Positions 55,807-64,000 of a stretch of DNA of 64,000 nucleotides are shown here, piece by piece. The stretch's first letter is position 1. Each line of letters begins with the position of its first letter. The notes beneath the pieces are model-generated. The model was given only the letters and a program-made list of their open reading frames with translations, did no database searches and was not told the DNA's origin. The DNA comes from Rhizobium sp. ZPR4. Lineage in GTDB: Bacteria > Pseudomonadota > Alphaproteobacteria > Rhizobiales > Rhizobiaceae. The stretch covers positions 100,439 through 164,438 of the forward strand of contig NZ_CP157972.1 of assembly GCF_040215725.1 (NCBI RefSeq). The letters are read 5' to 3'. The translations under genes and the position numbers were made by a program.

Positions 55807-58800
55807 GCTACGCCGAGCTGCAGGTCACCACCCATTTTTCCTTTCTGCGTGGCGCCTCATCACCCGACGAGCTGTTCAGGACGGCAAAAGAGCTTGGCAT
55901 CACGGCGCTTGGCATTGCCGACCGCAATTCGCTCGCCGGCATTGTCAGGGCGCTGGAAGCCTCACGGGCCACCGGCCTGCGCCTCGTCGTCGGCTGCCGT
56001 CTCGATCTCGCCGACGGCATGTCCATGCTCGCCTATCCCACGGACCGTGCGTCCTATTCGCGGCTGACCCGGCTCCTGACGCTGGGCAAGGGCAGGGGCG
56101 GCAAGGGCAACTGCATCCTGCATTTCGACGACGTCGCTCTTTATGCCGAGGGTCTGATCGGCATCCTTGTCCCCGATCTTGCCGACGAGACCTGTGCCCT
56201 TCAGCTTCGGAAGATTTCCGAGATCTTCGGCGATCGTGCCTATCTGTCGCTCTGCCTGCGCCGACGGCCCAATGATCAACTGCGGCTGCATGAGCTCTCC
56301 AATCTCGCGGCGCGCTTCAAGGTGAAGACGGTCGTCACCAATGACGTCCTTTTCCACGAACCGTCACGCCGGCAGCTGCAGGATATCGTCACCTGCATTC
56401 GCAACACCTCCACGATCGATGATATCGGCTTCGAGCGCGAACGGCATGCCGACCGCTATCTGAAGCCGCCGCAAGAAATGGCGCGGCTCTTTCCGCGCTA
56501 TCCTGAAGCACTCGCACGCACGCTCGAGATCGTCGAGCGCTGCAGATTCTCACTCGAGGAGCTCACCTACCAATATCCGGAGGAGGCGATCGTTCCCGGC
56601 AAGAATGCCCAAGAGTCTCTCGAGCATTATGTCTGGAAGTGCATTCCGAACCGCTATCCCGAGGGCTTGCCGCCGTCTGTGCTAAAAGTGGTCCGGCATG
56701 AGCTCGACCTCATCCGCACCATGAACTACGCGCCCTATTTCCTGACGGTGTTCTCGATCGTCCGTTATGCCCGCAGCCAGGGCATCCTATGCCAGGGGCG
56801 GGGATCGGCCGCCAACTCCGCCGTCTGCTACATCCTCGGCATTACCTCCATCGATCCCGAGACCAACAATCTGCTCTTCGAACGCTTCGTTTCCCAGGAG
56901 CGCGACGAGCCGCCCGACATCGACGTCGATTTCGAGCACGAGCGGCGCGAGGAGGTGATCCAATGGATCTACAGGATCTACGGCCATGACAAGGCGGCGC
57001 TCTGTGCGACCGTGACGCGCTACCGCGCCAAGGGCGCGATCCGCGATGTCGGCAAGGCGCTTGGCCTCCCGGAGGATGTGATCAAGTCGCTGTCATCGGG
57101 CATGTGGTCTTGGTCTGAGGAGTTGGTGACTGAACGTAGCCTGCGCGAGTTGAACCTCAATCCCGACGATCGCAGGCTGGCTCTGACCCTAAAACTGGCA
57201 CAGCAGCTGATGGGTGTGCCGCGCCATCTCGGCCAGCATCCCGGCGGTTTCGTGCTGACCCATGACCGGCTTGATGATCTCGTGCCGATCGAGCCCGCGA
57301 CGATGGCTGACCGGCAGGTGATCGAATGGGACAAGGACGATGTCGAGGCGCTGAAGTTCATGAAGGTCGATGTGCTGGCGCTCGGCATGCTCACCTGCAT
57401 GTCGAAGGCTTTTGCCTTGATCCAGAACCACAAGCATCTGGATCTCGATCTGGCTCAAATCCCCCAGGAGGATCCGGCGACCTATGCGATGATCCGCAAG
57501 GCCGATACGCTCGGCACCTTCCAGATCGAAAGCCGGGCGCAGATGTCCATGCTCCCACGCATGAAGCCACGGACCTTCTACGATCTCGTCATCCAGGTGG
57601 CGATCGTTCGCCCCGGCCCGATCCAGGGCGACATGGTGCATCCTTATCTGCGCCGGCGCGAGGGCAAGGAAAAGGTCGAGTATCCCACACCGGAACTGGA
57701 GGCCGTTCTCGGCAAGACGCTGGGTGTGCCGCTCTTCCAGGAAAGTGCCATGAAAGTGGCGATGGTCTGCGCCGGATTTACCGGCGGCGAAGCCGATCAG
57801 CTTCGCAAATCGATGGCGACCTTCAAGTTCACCGGCGGTGTCTCGAAGTTCAAGGCCAAGCTCGTCTCCGGCATGGTCCGGAATGGCTATTCACCGGACT
57901 TCGCCGAAAAGACCTTCTCGCAGCTCGAAGGTTTTGGCTCCTATGGTTTTCCCGAAAGCCATGCCGCCAGCTTCGCGCTCATCGCCTATGCCTCAGCTTA
58001 CGTGAAACGCCACTATCCCGACGCCTTCTGCGCGGCCCTTCTGAACTCGCAGCCCATGGGCTTTTATGCACCGGCCCAGATCGTCGGCGACGCCCGCAAG
58101 CATGGCGTCGAGGTCCGGCCGGTCTGCATCAATCGCTCACGCTGGGACTGCACGCTGGAGCTGGTCGAGGGCGGCGACCGCCATGCCGTTCGTCTTGGCA
58201 TGCGCATGGTCCATGGTCTCGCGCAGATCGATGCCGCCCGCATCATCGCTGCCCGCGCCGACCAGCCATTCGAGAGCGTCGATAATCTCTGGCGGCGATC
58301 GGGCGTGCCGGCCGCATCCCTGGTCGAGCTTGCCGAGGCGGACGCGTTTCTGCCGTCGCTCAATCTGCAGCGCCGTGATGCGCTCTGGGCGATTAAGGCT
58401 CTGCGCGACGAGCCATTGCCGCTCTTTGCCGCGGCAGCCCAGCGCGAGCGAAAGACGATCGCCGAACAGCGGGAGCCCTCCGTCAGTCTTCGCCAGATGA
58501 CCGAGGGGCACAATGTCATTCAGGACTATAGCCACACCGGGCTGACGCTACGCCAGCATCCGCTTGCCTTCCTGCGCCAGGATCTGACCGCCCGCGACAT
58601 CGTGACCTGTGAGGAGGCGATGTCCGCCCGTGACGGTCGCTGGCTGATGACGGCAGGTCTCGTGCTCGTGCGTCAAAAGCCAGGTTCCGCCAAGGGCGTC
58701 ATGTTCCTGACCGTCGAGGATGAAACAGGCCCCGCCAATGTCGTCGTCTGGCCGACTTTATTCGAGCGACGCCGGCGCGTTGTGCTCGGATCTAGCATGA

Positions 58801-59063
58801 TGGCGATCAATGGCCGCATTCAGCGGGAAGGCGACGTCGTGCATCTCGTTGCCCAGCAGCTCTTCGATCTGACATCCGATCTCTCAGGCCTTGCCGATCG
58901 TGATGAGACCTTCCGGCTACCGACCGGGCGCGGTGATGAGTTCGCGCATGGGACGCCTGGCAGCCCGGATCCGCGGGAGCGGGCTGTCATGAAGGTGCGC
59001 GAGATTTATGTGCCGGATTTGCATATTGATAGGTTGAAGGTGAAGTCTCGGAATTTTCAGTAA
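55803..59063 (+). CDS. dnaE2: Error-prone DNA polymerase DnaE2
   Basis: 1086 residues, full length. The PHP domain comes first ([49 protein letters not shown]). [17 protein letters not shown] and [21 protein letters not shown] contain the C-family polymerase catalytic aspartates (PDIDVDF). Helix-hairpin and OB domains follow. The end is [24 protein letters not shown]. It copies past lesions at the cost of mutation, as the last gene of an SOS cassette. Two short fragments of a related gene occur elsewhere in the window (46185-46267 and 62139-62192). Confidence 0.95.
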   Translation: MSYAELQVTTHFSFLRGASSPDELFRTAKELGITALGIADRNSLAGIVRALEASRATGLRLVVGCRLDLADGMSMLAYPTDRASYSRLTRLLTLGKGRGGKGNCILHFDDVALYAEGLIGILVPDLADETCALQLRKISEIFGDRAYLSLCLRRRPNDQLRLHELSNLAARFKVKTVVTNDVLFHEPSRRQLQDIVTCIRNTSTIDDIGFERERHADRYLKPPQEMARLFPRYPEALARTLEIVERCRFSLEELTYQYPEEAIVPGKNAQESLEHYVWKCIPNRYPEGLPPSVLKVVRHELDLIRTMNYAPYFLTVFSIVRYARSQGILCQGRGSAANSAVCYILGITSIDPETNNLLFERFVSQERDEPPDIDVDFEHERREEVIQWIYRIYGHDKAALCATVTRYRAKGAIRDVGKALGLPEDVIKSLSSGMWSWSEELVTERSLRELNLNPDDRRLALTLKLAQQLMGVPRHLGQHPGGFVLTHDRLDDLVPIEPATMADRQVIEWDKDDVEALKFMKVDVLALGMLTCMSKAFALIQNHKHLDLDLAQIPQEDPATYAMIRKADTLGTFQIESRAQMSMLPRMKPRTFYDLVIQVAIVRPGPIQGDMVHPYLRRREGKEKVEYPTPELEAVLGKTLGVPLFQESAMKVAMVCAGFTGGEADQLRKSMATFKFTGGVSKFKAKLVSGMVRNGYSPDFAEKTFSQLEGFGSYGFPESHAASFALIAYASAYVKRHYPDAFCAALLNSQPMGFYAPAQIVGDARKHGVEVRPVCINRSRWDCTLELVEGGDRHAVRLGMRMVHGLAQIDAARIIAARADQPFESVDNLWRRSGVPAASLVELAEADAFLPSLNLQRRDALWAIKALRDEPLPLFAAAAQRERKTIAEQREPSVSLRQMTEGHNVIQDYSHTGLTLRQHPLAFLRQDLTARDIVTCEEAMSARDGRWLMTAGLVLVRQKPGSAKGVMFLTVEDETGPANVVVWPTLFERRRRVVLGSSMMAINGRIQREGDVVHLVAQQLFDLTSDLSGLADRDETFRLPTGRGDEFAHGTPGSPDPRERAVMKVREIYVPDLHIDRLKVKSRNFQ

Positions 59064-59312
59064 CCGCCGCAAATCTGCTTCATTCCCGAACTTACCGCTG
59101 TCGGCCTACCCCACAATTCACTGTTGCCAAGCCACCTAGGTCCAATCATCTAATCCGCCAGTCTAAATCAAGGTTGGCACGGTCGCGTGATACGCCGAAA
59201 TAGTGTTGTATTTGCGCATCATACTCTGCAAAGTTGAAAAAGCGAGTTGGCAAAGTCGAATTAGTCCGATACAAAAATTTCACCGCTGCAAATCAATCAA
59301 AGGAGGCGTTGC

Positions 59313-59363
59313 ATGACACCAGCATTCATCGAAACACCTCCGTCCGGAATGACCCGACACTAG
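59313..59363 (+). CDS. Leader peptide upstream of the ABC exporter, 16 aa
   Basis: A short frame MTPAFIETPPSGMTRH with an excellent ribosome binding site (AGGAGG at 59301-59306, six bases before ATG). It ends inside a stable hairpin (59344-59374), 165 bp before the ABC exporter gene. This layout is that of a regulatory upstream frame whose translation or stalling changes leader RNA folding. The codons Pro-Pro followed by Ser could slow ribosomes. No conserved family is known to me. The rest of the 59064-59528 gap shows no other gene. Confidence 0.45.
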   Translation: MTPAFIETPPSGMTRH

Positions 59364-59374
59364 GTCATTTCCGG
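59344..59374 (+). promoter_or_regulatory. Hairpin overlapping the end of the leader peptide
   Basis: CCGGAATGACC pairs with GGTCATTTCCGG (one bulged base) around an 8-base loop containing the leader stop codon. A second small stem (CCCG/CGGG) and a T-rich run (CGGTTTTTCG) follow within about 45 bp, so an attenuator is possible. Confidence 0.45.
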
Positions 59375-59528
59375 TCGTCTCCCGCCACCGGGCACGACGC
59401 CATGCGGTTTTTCGTTTCCTTCACAACTCAATCAATCTGCCGGGGTTAGCTCGTCTCACGCTCCGGCCGCGTCTATTAACTCTCGATTTTGGGGCCGGCT
59501 GCCGAAACACGGGGTCGGACAGGTTAAC

Positions 59529-61319
59529 ATGACTCGCAAGAAGCTCGACTTCCGTGCCGATGCTTATCGCAATGTGCTCGGCTTTGTTTTTCGTCAGTGG
59601 AGCCATCGTCCCACCCTGGTGGGCATCATCATCCTGCTGGTAATTGCCAGCACCCTTGCCGAAGTTCTGGTGCCGGTGTTTTCCGGTCAGATCGTCGATG
59701 CGATTGCCAGCGGCAGTGCGGCCACTGACGCCATCCACGCCTTCGTTGTCGTCGTCGCCCTTGGCTTGACCAGTGTTACACTGCGCTGGTTTATCTTCGA
59801 CGGGATCATCCGTCTGACGCTGCGCATCATGGCGGACGTGGTCAATAACGGCTTCCACAAGGTGCAGCGCTTCTCGACCGATTGGCATGCCAATAGTTTC
59901 GCCGGCTCGACCGTCCGCAAGATCACTCGTGGCATGTGGGCGCTTGACGCGCTCAACGACCTGCTGCTGATAGCTTTGCTGCCCTCGATCGTCATGCTGG
60001 TGGGCGCCAGCATCGTACTCGGCACTTATTGGCCGATCATGGGCCTCATCGTCGCTGCAGGATCGCTGATCTATATCGGCGTGACGGTCTTGCTTTCGAT
60101 GGGATACGTGTCGCCCGCGGCAAAGCTCGCTAACGCATGGGATACCAAGCTGGGTGGCGCGCTAGCGGATGCCATCAGCTGCAACTCGGTCGTGAAGGCT
60201 TTCGGCGCCGAAAACCGCGAAGAGGAACGTTTGCGCCATGTGCTGGCCAAATGGGACAGTCGAACACGGCGGACGTGGAAGCGCGGGACACTGAACGGCA
60301 CAGTCCAGGGCTTCATGATGGTCTCCATGCAGGCCGGTATTCTTGGCACCGGCCTTATCATGTGGCGGCAGGGGCTGGCGACGCCGGGCGACATCACATT
60401 CGTCTTGGCGATGTTCTTCGTCCTGCAGGGTTATCTGCGCTCGGTTGGACAGGACATTCGGAACCTGCAGCGTGCCGTCAATGATATGGAAGAACTTGTC
60501 CTGCTCGACAAAACGCCGCTGGGTATTGAGGATAAGCCAAACGCGAAGGCAATCACGATCGGCAGAGGCGAAATCGTGTTCGATCGCGTTACGTTTCAAT
60601 ATGGTGCCCATCCTACTCCGCTTTATGACGATTTCTCGGTTGACATTAAACCGGGCGAGCGGGTCGGACTGGTCGGCCATTCCGGCTCGGGCAAGACGAC
60701 CTTCGTCAAGCTCATCCAGCGCCTCCATGACGTGAAGTCTGGGTCGGTCCGAATTGACGAACAGAATATCGCCGATGTCACGCAGTCTAGCCTGCGCAGC
60801 CAGATTGCTATCGTGCAACAGGAGCCGATCCTGTTTCATCGTACGCTCGCCGAAAATATCGCCTATGGCCGGCCGAACGCGTCACGGCGCGAGATCGAGA
60901 CTGCAGCGAAACAGGCCAGTGCGCATCGGTTTATCGCGGAGCTACCGAAGGGCTATGAGACGATGGTGGGTGAGCGCGGCGTCAAGTTGTCCGGCGGCGA
61001 GCGTCAGCGCGTCGCCATCGCCCGGGCCTTTCTGGCTGATGCGCCCATTCTCATTCTGGACGAGGCGACCTCAAGTCTTGACAGCGAGAGCGAGGTGCAG
61101 ATCCAGCAGGCGATGGATCGCCTCATGGAAGGTCGCACGACGCTGGTGATCGCGCACCGACTTTCGACGGTGCAGGCTCTGGATCGTCTATTGGTCTTCG
61201 ACAAGGGAAGGATCGCGGAAGAGGGTGACCATCAAGCGCTCATTCGCCTCAATAACGGCATTTATCGCAGGCTGTTCGAACGGCAGGCCCTCGAGTTGAC
61301 CAAGGGGCTGGTGGCATGA
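59529..61319 (+). CDS. ABC exporter (fused membrane and ATPase domains)
   Basis: 596 residues. It has six membrane helices (about 28-320), then the ATPase with Walker A LVGHSGSGKTTF, Q-loop VQQEPILFHRTL, signature LSGGERQRVAIARAF, Walker B ILILDEATSSLD and H-loop IAHRLSTV. It is a half-size type IV exporter forming a homodimer, of the MsbA/multidrug class. No C39 or other extra domain is present. The substrate is unknown. A 16-codon leader and hairpins upstream suggest inducible expression, perhaps by a translation inhibitor. Confidence 0.85.
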   Translation: MTRKKLDFRADAYRNVLGFVFRQWSHRPTLVGIIILLVIASTLAEVLVPVFSGQIVDAIASGSAATDAIHAFVVVVALGLTSVTLRWFIFDGIIRLTLRIMADVVNNGFHKVQRFSTDWHANSFAGSTVRKITRGMWALDALNDLLLIALLPSIVMLVGASIVLGTYWPIMGLIVAAGSLIYIGVTVLLSMGYVSPAAKLANAWDTKLGGALADAISCNSVVKAFGAENREEERLRHVLAKWDSRTRRTWKRGTLNGTVQGFMMVSMQAGILGTGLIMWRQGLATPGDITFVLAMFFVLQGYLRSVGQDIRNLQRAVNDMEELVLLDKTPLGIEDKPNAKAITIGRGEIVFDRVTFQYGAHPTPLYDDFSVDIKPGERVGLVGHSGSGKTTFVKLIQRLHDVKSGSVRIDEQNIADVTQSSLRSQIAIVQQEPILFHRTLAENIAYGRPNASRREIETAAKQASAHRFIAELPKGYETMVGERGVKLSGGERQRVAIARAFLADAPILILDEATSSLDSESEVQIQQAMDRLMEGRTTLVIAHRLSTVQALDRLLVFDKGRIAEEGDHQALIRLNNGIYRRLFERQALELTKGLVA

Positions 61320-61395
61320 GGCAACCTCTTAAACTGCCAACCCTCTTTACAATATTGCTATGAAGAGAGGTGCTGGTATGGAAAGGAGGAACGAG

Positions 61396-61608
61396 ATGCC
61401 ACTCAACGATATTTCGTGGGCCCGTCCAGTGACAGTCCGGCTCCAATGCGGGTTGGAGCGCACTTTTAAAGGGGTCTATGATGCCCTAAACTTTTTGGAG
61501 AATGAATGGCCCTTGCGGCACGGCGGACGCCACGAGCGCGCAGTAAAGGCCTGCCGCGGTGCACTCAATGGGAGCATGTCCGCTGTTATAGCGAGAGAAG
61601 CGTTCTGA
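61396..61608 (+). CDS. DUF982 domain protein
   Basis: 70 residues from ATG 61396, with GGAGG 6 bases upstream. The sequence WARPVTVRLQCGLERTFKGVYDALNFLENEWPLRHGGRHERAVKACRGALNGSMSAVIAREAF has all DUF982 features: the W-x2-PV start, ENEWP, C-x2-AL-G, and the AR-AF end. The family is common on rhizobial replicons and of unknown function. Confidence 0.85.
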   Translation: MPLNDISWARPVTVRLQCGLERTFKGVYDALNFLENEWPLRHGGRHERAVKACRGALNGSMSAVIAREAF

Positions 61609-61636
61609 CGGCTTGTCTCGAAGCAGAAATGCCAGC

Positions 61637-61731
61637 TGTAAATCGGCATAGGGGTTCGACGCCGATCCTCACGATAACTCTTTGTAATTCCTGACATTAG
61701 CGGGTCATTTTCTGGTGCTGAATTACACCTT
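61637..61731 (+). repeat. Direct repeat copy 1 (about 95 bp)
   Basis: Runs from TGTAAATCGGCATA through GACGCCGATCCTCACGATAA to GCTGAATTACACCTT. It matches 62042-62135 with scattered changes, same orientation, 405 bp apart. Probably debris of a duplicated or mobile element. Confidence 0.7.
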
Positions 61732-61914
61732 CGTTGCGAGCTACTGGTTGAGCATCTAGGCAAAGATACATCGGCGTTGGATGATCGGGCCGCGCTCCGC
61801 CTTTTGCGGAAGACGGCGGTGCACAACCGAGCAGTATTAAAGGGCCTTAGAGCGGAATGTCAGGGTTTGATAGTGAGCCTGGATCCGAATGAGTATGGGC
61901 GCCGGATAACTTAG
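61678..61914 (+). other. Open frame without start codon, possible gene remnant
   Basis: After a TAA at 61675 this frame reads without interruption to a TAG at 61912-61914 and has protein-like composition (ELHLRCELLVEHLGKDTSALDDRAALRLLRKTAVHNRAVLKGLRAECQGLIVSLDPNEYGRRIT). It has no ATG, and no GTG or TTG near its beginning. It overlaps repeat copy 1. It may be the tail of a lost gene. Confidence 0.3.
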
Positions 61915-62041
61915 GCTATTTCTGCCAGCCGGGTTGATCGTACCAAAACGGGCGTGTTCAATCTGTCTTTCGCTTGATCGTGCCGCTGACAGAGCGCCGG
62001 CTACCGATGATGTAGAAACGATATTCACGGCTCGGGTAGGT

Positions 62042-62135
62042 TGTAAATCGGCATACGGTTTTGACGCCGATCCTCACGATAACCTTTTGTAATTCCTGGC
62101 ATTGGGGGACACTTTCTGAAGCTGAATTGCACCTT
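62042..62135 (+). repeat. Direct repeat copy 2 (about 94 bp)
   Basis: Counterpart of 61637-61731. It ends at the same point (GCTGAATTGCACCTT) and is joined 3 bp later to a dnaE2 fragment, so the junction looks like a recombination breakpoint. Confidence 0.7.
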
Positions 62136-62138
62136 GGT

Positions 62139-62192
62139 ACCGGCGGTGTCTCAAAGTTCAAGGACAAGCTCGTCTCCGGCATGGTCCGGAAT
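62139..62192 (+). pseudogene. Internal fragment of dnaE2
   Basis: 54 bp almost identical to dnaE2 57831-57884 (coding [18 protein letters not shown]), same orientation. It differs at only a few positions (for example TCAAAG for TCGAAG, GACAAG for GCCAAG). It is flanked by unrelated DNA on both sides. Confidence 0.85.
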
Positions 62193-62228
62193 TGCAGACT
62201 TAAGGGTCACAGTGATCTGAGTTGAGTT

Positions 62229-62255
62229 GCCCTGCCTGGTGGGGCCAGGCAGGGC
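62229..62255. repeat. Perfect 11-bp stem-loop
   Basis: GCCCTGCCTGG, five bases, CCAGGCAGGGC. It is very stable, but no T-run follows on either strand, so it is not a classic terminator. The gap 62256-62408 has nothing further. Confidence 0.7.
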
Positions 62256-62408
62256 GGCTACGTAGCACTGCTGCGCGAGTCGGGTGTGAACTGGAGTTCA
62301 ATAACTTGCGCAGCTTCAATCTATCATTGTATGGTAACTTTGGGAATGCTACCGATTACTGCTAGCGCGGGGCACGGGCGAACCAAGAACCATGTTCATT
62401 CGCACCAA

Positions 62409-62675
62409 CTACTCGCAAACGGTCTCGCGCACTACCACTCGATGGTGATGGCGATACGCGTAGCGCCTCTCTGTCCAGCACCGGCGATGATATCGATAAC
62501 GCGGGCCGTCATAGTACCCGTCATATGCATAAGCCGGCGGTTCGCGATAATAGCGTGGCGGTGGACCGTAGTCGTATCGAGGCCCAACTCCGTATTCAAA
62601 GTAGACCTGAGAGAATGCCGGCGATGCCGCCAAACTCGTTGCGAGCGCAAGCGCCGCGATTACGATTGTTTTCAT
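62409..62675 (-). CDS. Small exported Tyr/Arg-rich protein
   Basis: 88 residues from ATG 62675 (GGAAAG upstream). A clear signal peptide (MKTIVIAALALATSLAASPAFSQ) is followed by a mature part rich in Tyr, Pro, Arg and His (PPPRYYREPPAYAYDGYYDGPRYRYHRR), ending CWTERRYAYRHHHRVVVRETVCE with two cysteines that may form a disulfide. Similar small proteins are widespread in rhizobia; function unknown. Confidence 0.7.
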   Translation of the reverse strand: MKTIVIAALALATSLAASPAFSQVYFEYGVGPRYDYGPPPRYYREPPAYAYDGYYDGPRYRYHRRCWTERRYAYRHHHRVVVRETVCE

Positions 62676-63020
62676 GTCTTTCCATTCACAACTGTATAAA
62701 GATGTCAGGCATTGATCCACGCCTTAGAGGTAGTATGCCCGTGAGCGCTGCCCGTGAACACGGACGAAAGTCCGGACAGAGTATAGACTTAAGCCCAAGG
62801 TCTCGTGAAAGCTCCCTCCGCCTGCGGCATCGAACGCACGACAGTATGCCCTTTCGGAAATGCGCATCTATTCCAGACGATCTGGGCTATCAGTTGACTT
62901 TTGGTCTATCACCCTAGCGCTCTACGTCGCTTCCGGGATCGAGATAGCGGCCAATCGAACGCAAAGCGTCGAATTTCGCGACTTTCCAAATAAACTGCTG
63001 GCCGACGGAGAGGGGAGCCA
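62676..63020. other. Intergenic region between divergent genes, nothing seen
   Basis: 345 bp that must hold promoters for the small exported protein and the APH-like gene. No repeat or gene was recognised. Confidence 0.35.
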
Positions 63021-63962
63021 TTGCGACAAGTACCGGATGCCAGCCTTGCCTCGACAATCGCATCAACGGCCATCGGCAAAGTGCCGGTCACCGTTCAGCG
63101 GTTCACGACGGGTTCAAGGCATTTTGTTTTCGATCTCAAGTTTGCAGATGGATCCTCCGCTGTCGCGCGCATCGGTGATCCGTCTGCTCGGGCCGAGATG
63201 ACCGGAGCGATTTATCTTTCCGAGCTGCTGCGACCGAGAGGGGTGCCACTTCCAGCAATTCTGAGCCAAGACGTCGACGCAGAATTTCCGTGGCTTCTGT
63301 TGGAGCGTTTTCCCGGTACAGATCTGGGCTCGGTCATCTCTGGGCTCACCGAAGAGATGTTGGATGGGATTGCTTGGAGGGTCGCCCACGCCCAGGCGGT
63401 CACCGCAAAAACCGCTTCCGCAGGAAGGTACGGCTACGCAGCACGACCCGAGCAAGCGCCGTTTAGCGCATGGTCGCAGGTATTGTTTGCCAATCTTGCT
63501 CGTTCGCGAGAGCGGATCGGATCCGCTGGGCTCTTTGATGTCGAAATGGTTGATGCCGTTGAACACGAGGTCAATGCCAGACGCGGTGAGCTTGATAAGA
63601 TTGAAGCGACGCCCTTCCTGCACGACACCACAACAAAGAACGTAATTGTGACATCCGAAGGGATGTTTACCGGTATTGTCGACGTAGATGATCTCTGCTT
63701 TGGCGATCCACGCTATCCAGCCGCTTTAACTTTGGCCGCGTTGCAGGCTTATGGTGGCCCTAGAAGCTATATCTCTTCGTGGTTCCGGCATGCTGGCCAT
63801 GCCAATAGTCCGCTTTTTCGCCTTTATACGAGTGTTCTGTTGCTGGATCTGATGGCGGGGCACGGCCATGTTTCCAACGGCAATGAGACTTCACTTATGC
63901 CGACGGTACAAGCAAGAATGGAGCGCGCATTTGAAGCCAACCTCAAACTGGCGCGGCAATAG
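63021..63962 (+). CDS. Aminoglycoside phosphotransferase (APH)-fold protein
   Basis: 313 residues. The N-lobe has TTGSRHFVFDLKFADGSSAVARIG. PFLHDTTTKNVIVTSEGMFTGIVDVDDLCFGDPRYPAAL is the APH catalytic loop and metal-binding region, but with H-D-T-T-x-K-N in place of the usual H-x-D-x4-N, so the aspartate position is shifted or altered. It may be a divergent small-molecule kinase or an inactive one. The TTG start at 63021 is supported by GGAGAGGGGAG immediately upstream. It stands alone near the window end. Confidence 0.7.
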   Translation: MRQVPDASLASTIASTAIGKVPVTVQRFTTGSRHFVFDLKFADGSSAVARIGDPSARAEMTGAIYLSELLRPRGVPLPAILSQDVDAEFPWLLLERFPGTDLGSVISGLTEEMLDGIAWRVAHAQAVTAKTASAGRYGYAARPEQAPFSAWSQVLFANLARSRERIGSAGLFDVEMVDAVEHEVNARRGELDKIEATPFLHDTTTKNVIVTSEGMFTGIVDVDDLCFGDPRYPAALTLAALQAYGGPRSYISSWFRHAGHANSPLFRLYTSVLLLDLMAGHGHVSNGNETSLMPTVQARMERAFEANLKLARQ

Positions 63963-64000
63963 CGATTAGCGACACGCTTCCACTTTATTCGAACCGTGGA

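Noticed and set aside
59421..59888. 155-codon minus-strand frame over the exporter start
   Set aside because: It lies antisense to well-supported membrane-domain codons of the ABC exporter.
62229..62255. Perfect stem-loop as a transcription terminator
   Set aside because: No T-run follows on either strand; listed only as a stem-loop.

Overview
The window looks like part of a large plasmid or chromid of an alphaproteobacterium of the Rhizobiales, most likely the Rhizobium/Agrobacterium group. The grounds are a complete repABC replication and partition cassette (16.5-20.2 kb) with two identical parS-type palindromes (GTT-N4-GC-N4-AAC) and a repB-repC spacer organised like a counter-transcribed RNA gene. 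Supporting signs are an imuA-imuB-dnaE2 cassette behind an alphaproteobacterial LexA box (GAAC-N7-GAAC), a DUF982 protein and IS66-type solo transposases. The genome is GC-rich with frequent GTG and TTG starts. No tRNA, rRNA or CRISPR array was seen.

Layout. 0-2.4 kb: tail of a thermonuclease gene, a decayed and an intact copy of a rhizobial hypothetical gene, and a small hypothetical gene. 2.5-6.3 kb: a signalling group (response regulator, membrane hybrid kinase, exported molybdopterin-type protein) and a methyltransferase. 6.5-10.6 kb: a double-glycine-leader, glycine-rich peptide with its HlyD adaptor and C39-peptidase ABC exporter. 11-14.3 kb: PKHD-type dioxygenase, amino-acid-type binding protein, GT29-like protein. 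14.4-15.6 kb: a candidate small RNA and a replication-protein-like winged-helix protein. 16.5-22.2 kb: repABC, serine resolvase with a res-like site, and vapBC with a palindromic operator. 22.2-29.6 kb: insertion-sequence territory with two divergent IS66 solo transposases, GNAT, P-loop kinase and GrpB genes, and a group II intron remnant.

29.6-51.4 kb is a defence island. A HigA-like regulator precedes a five-gene overlapping operon: SNF2 helicase, AAA ATPase, HNH nuclease, DUF1156 methylase and DUF499 ATPase. I read this as an Hma-type (helicase-methylase-ATPase) system carrying a Septu-like ATPase/HNH pair inside it. It is followed by a restriction-modification-like trio (XRE regulator, 1003-residue N6 methylase, PD-(D/E)XK protein), a membrane thermonuclease and an McrBC-like pair. 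A perfect 29-bp inverted repeat lies between the first two systems, and a dnaE2 3' end fragment lies between the RM-like trio and the thermonuclease.

51.6-64 kb: XRE regulator, hypothetical protein, SRAP protein divergent from the SOS mutasome imuA-imuB-dnaE2, an ABC exporter preceded by a 16-codon leader peptide and hairpin, a DUF982 protein, a mosaic spacer with direct repeats and a second dnaE2 fragment, a small secreted protein, and an APH-like kinase. The genes form several self-contained cassettes: plasmid maintenance, phage defence, SOS mutagenesis and peptide export. Pseudogenes, solo IS genes and gene fragments point to repeated rearrangement of the accessory DNA between them.
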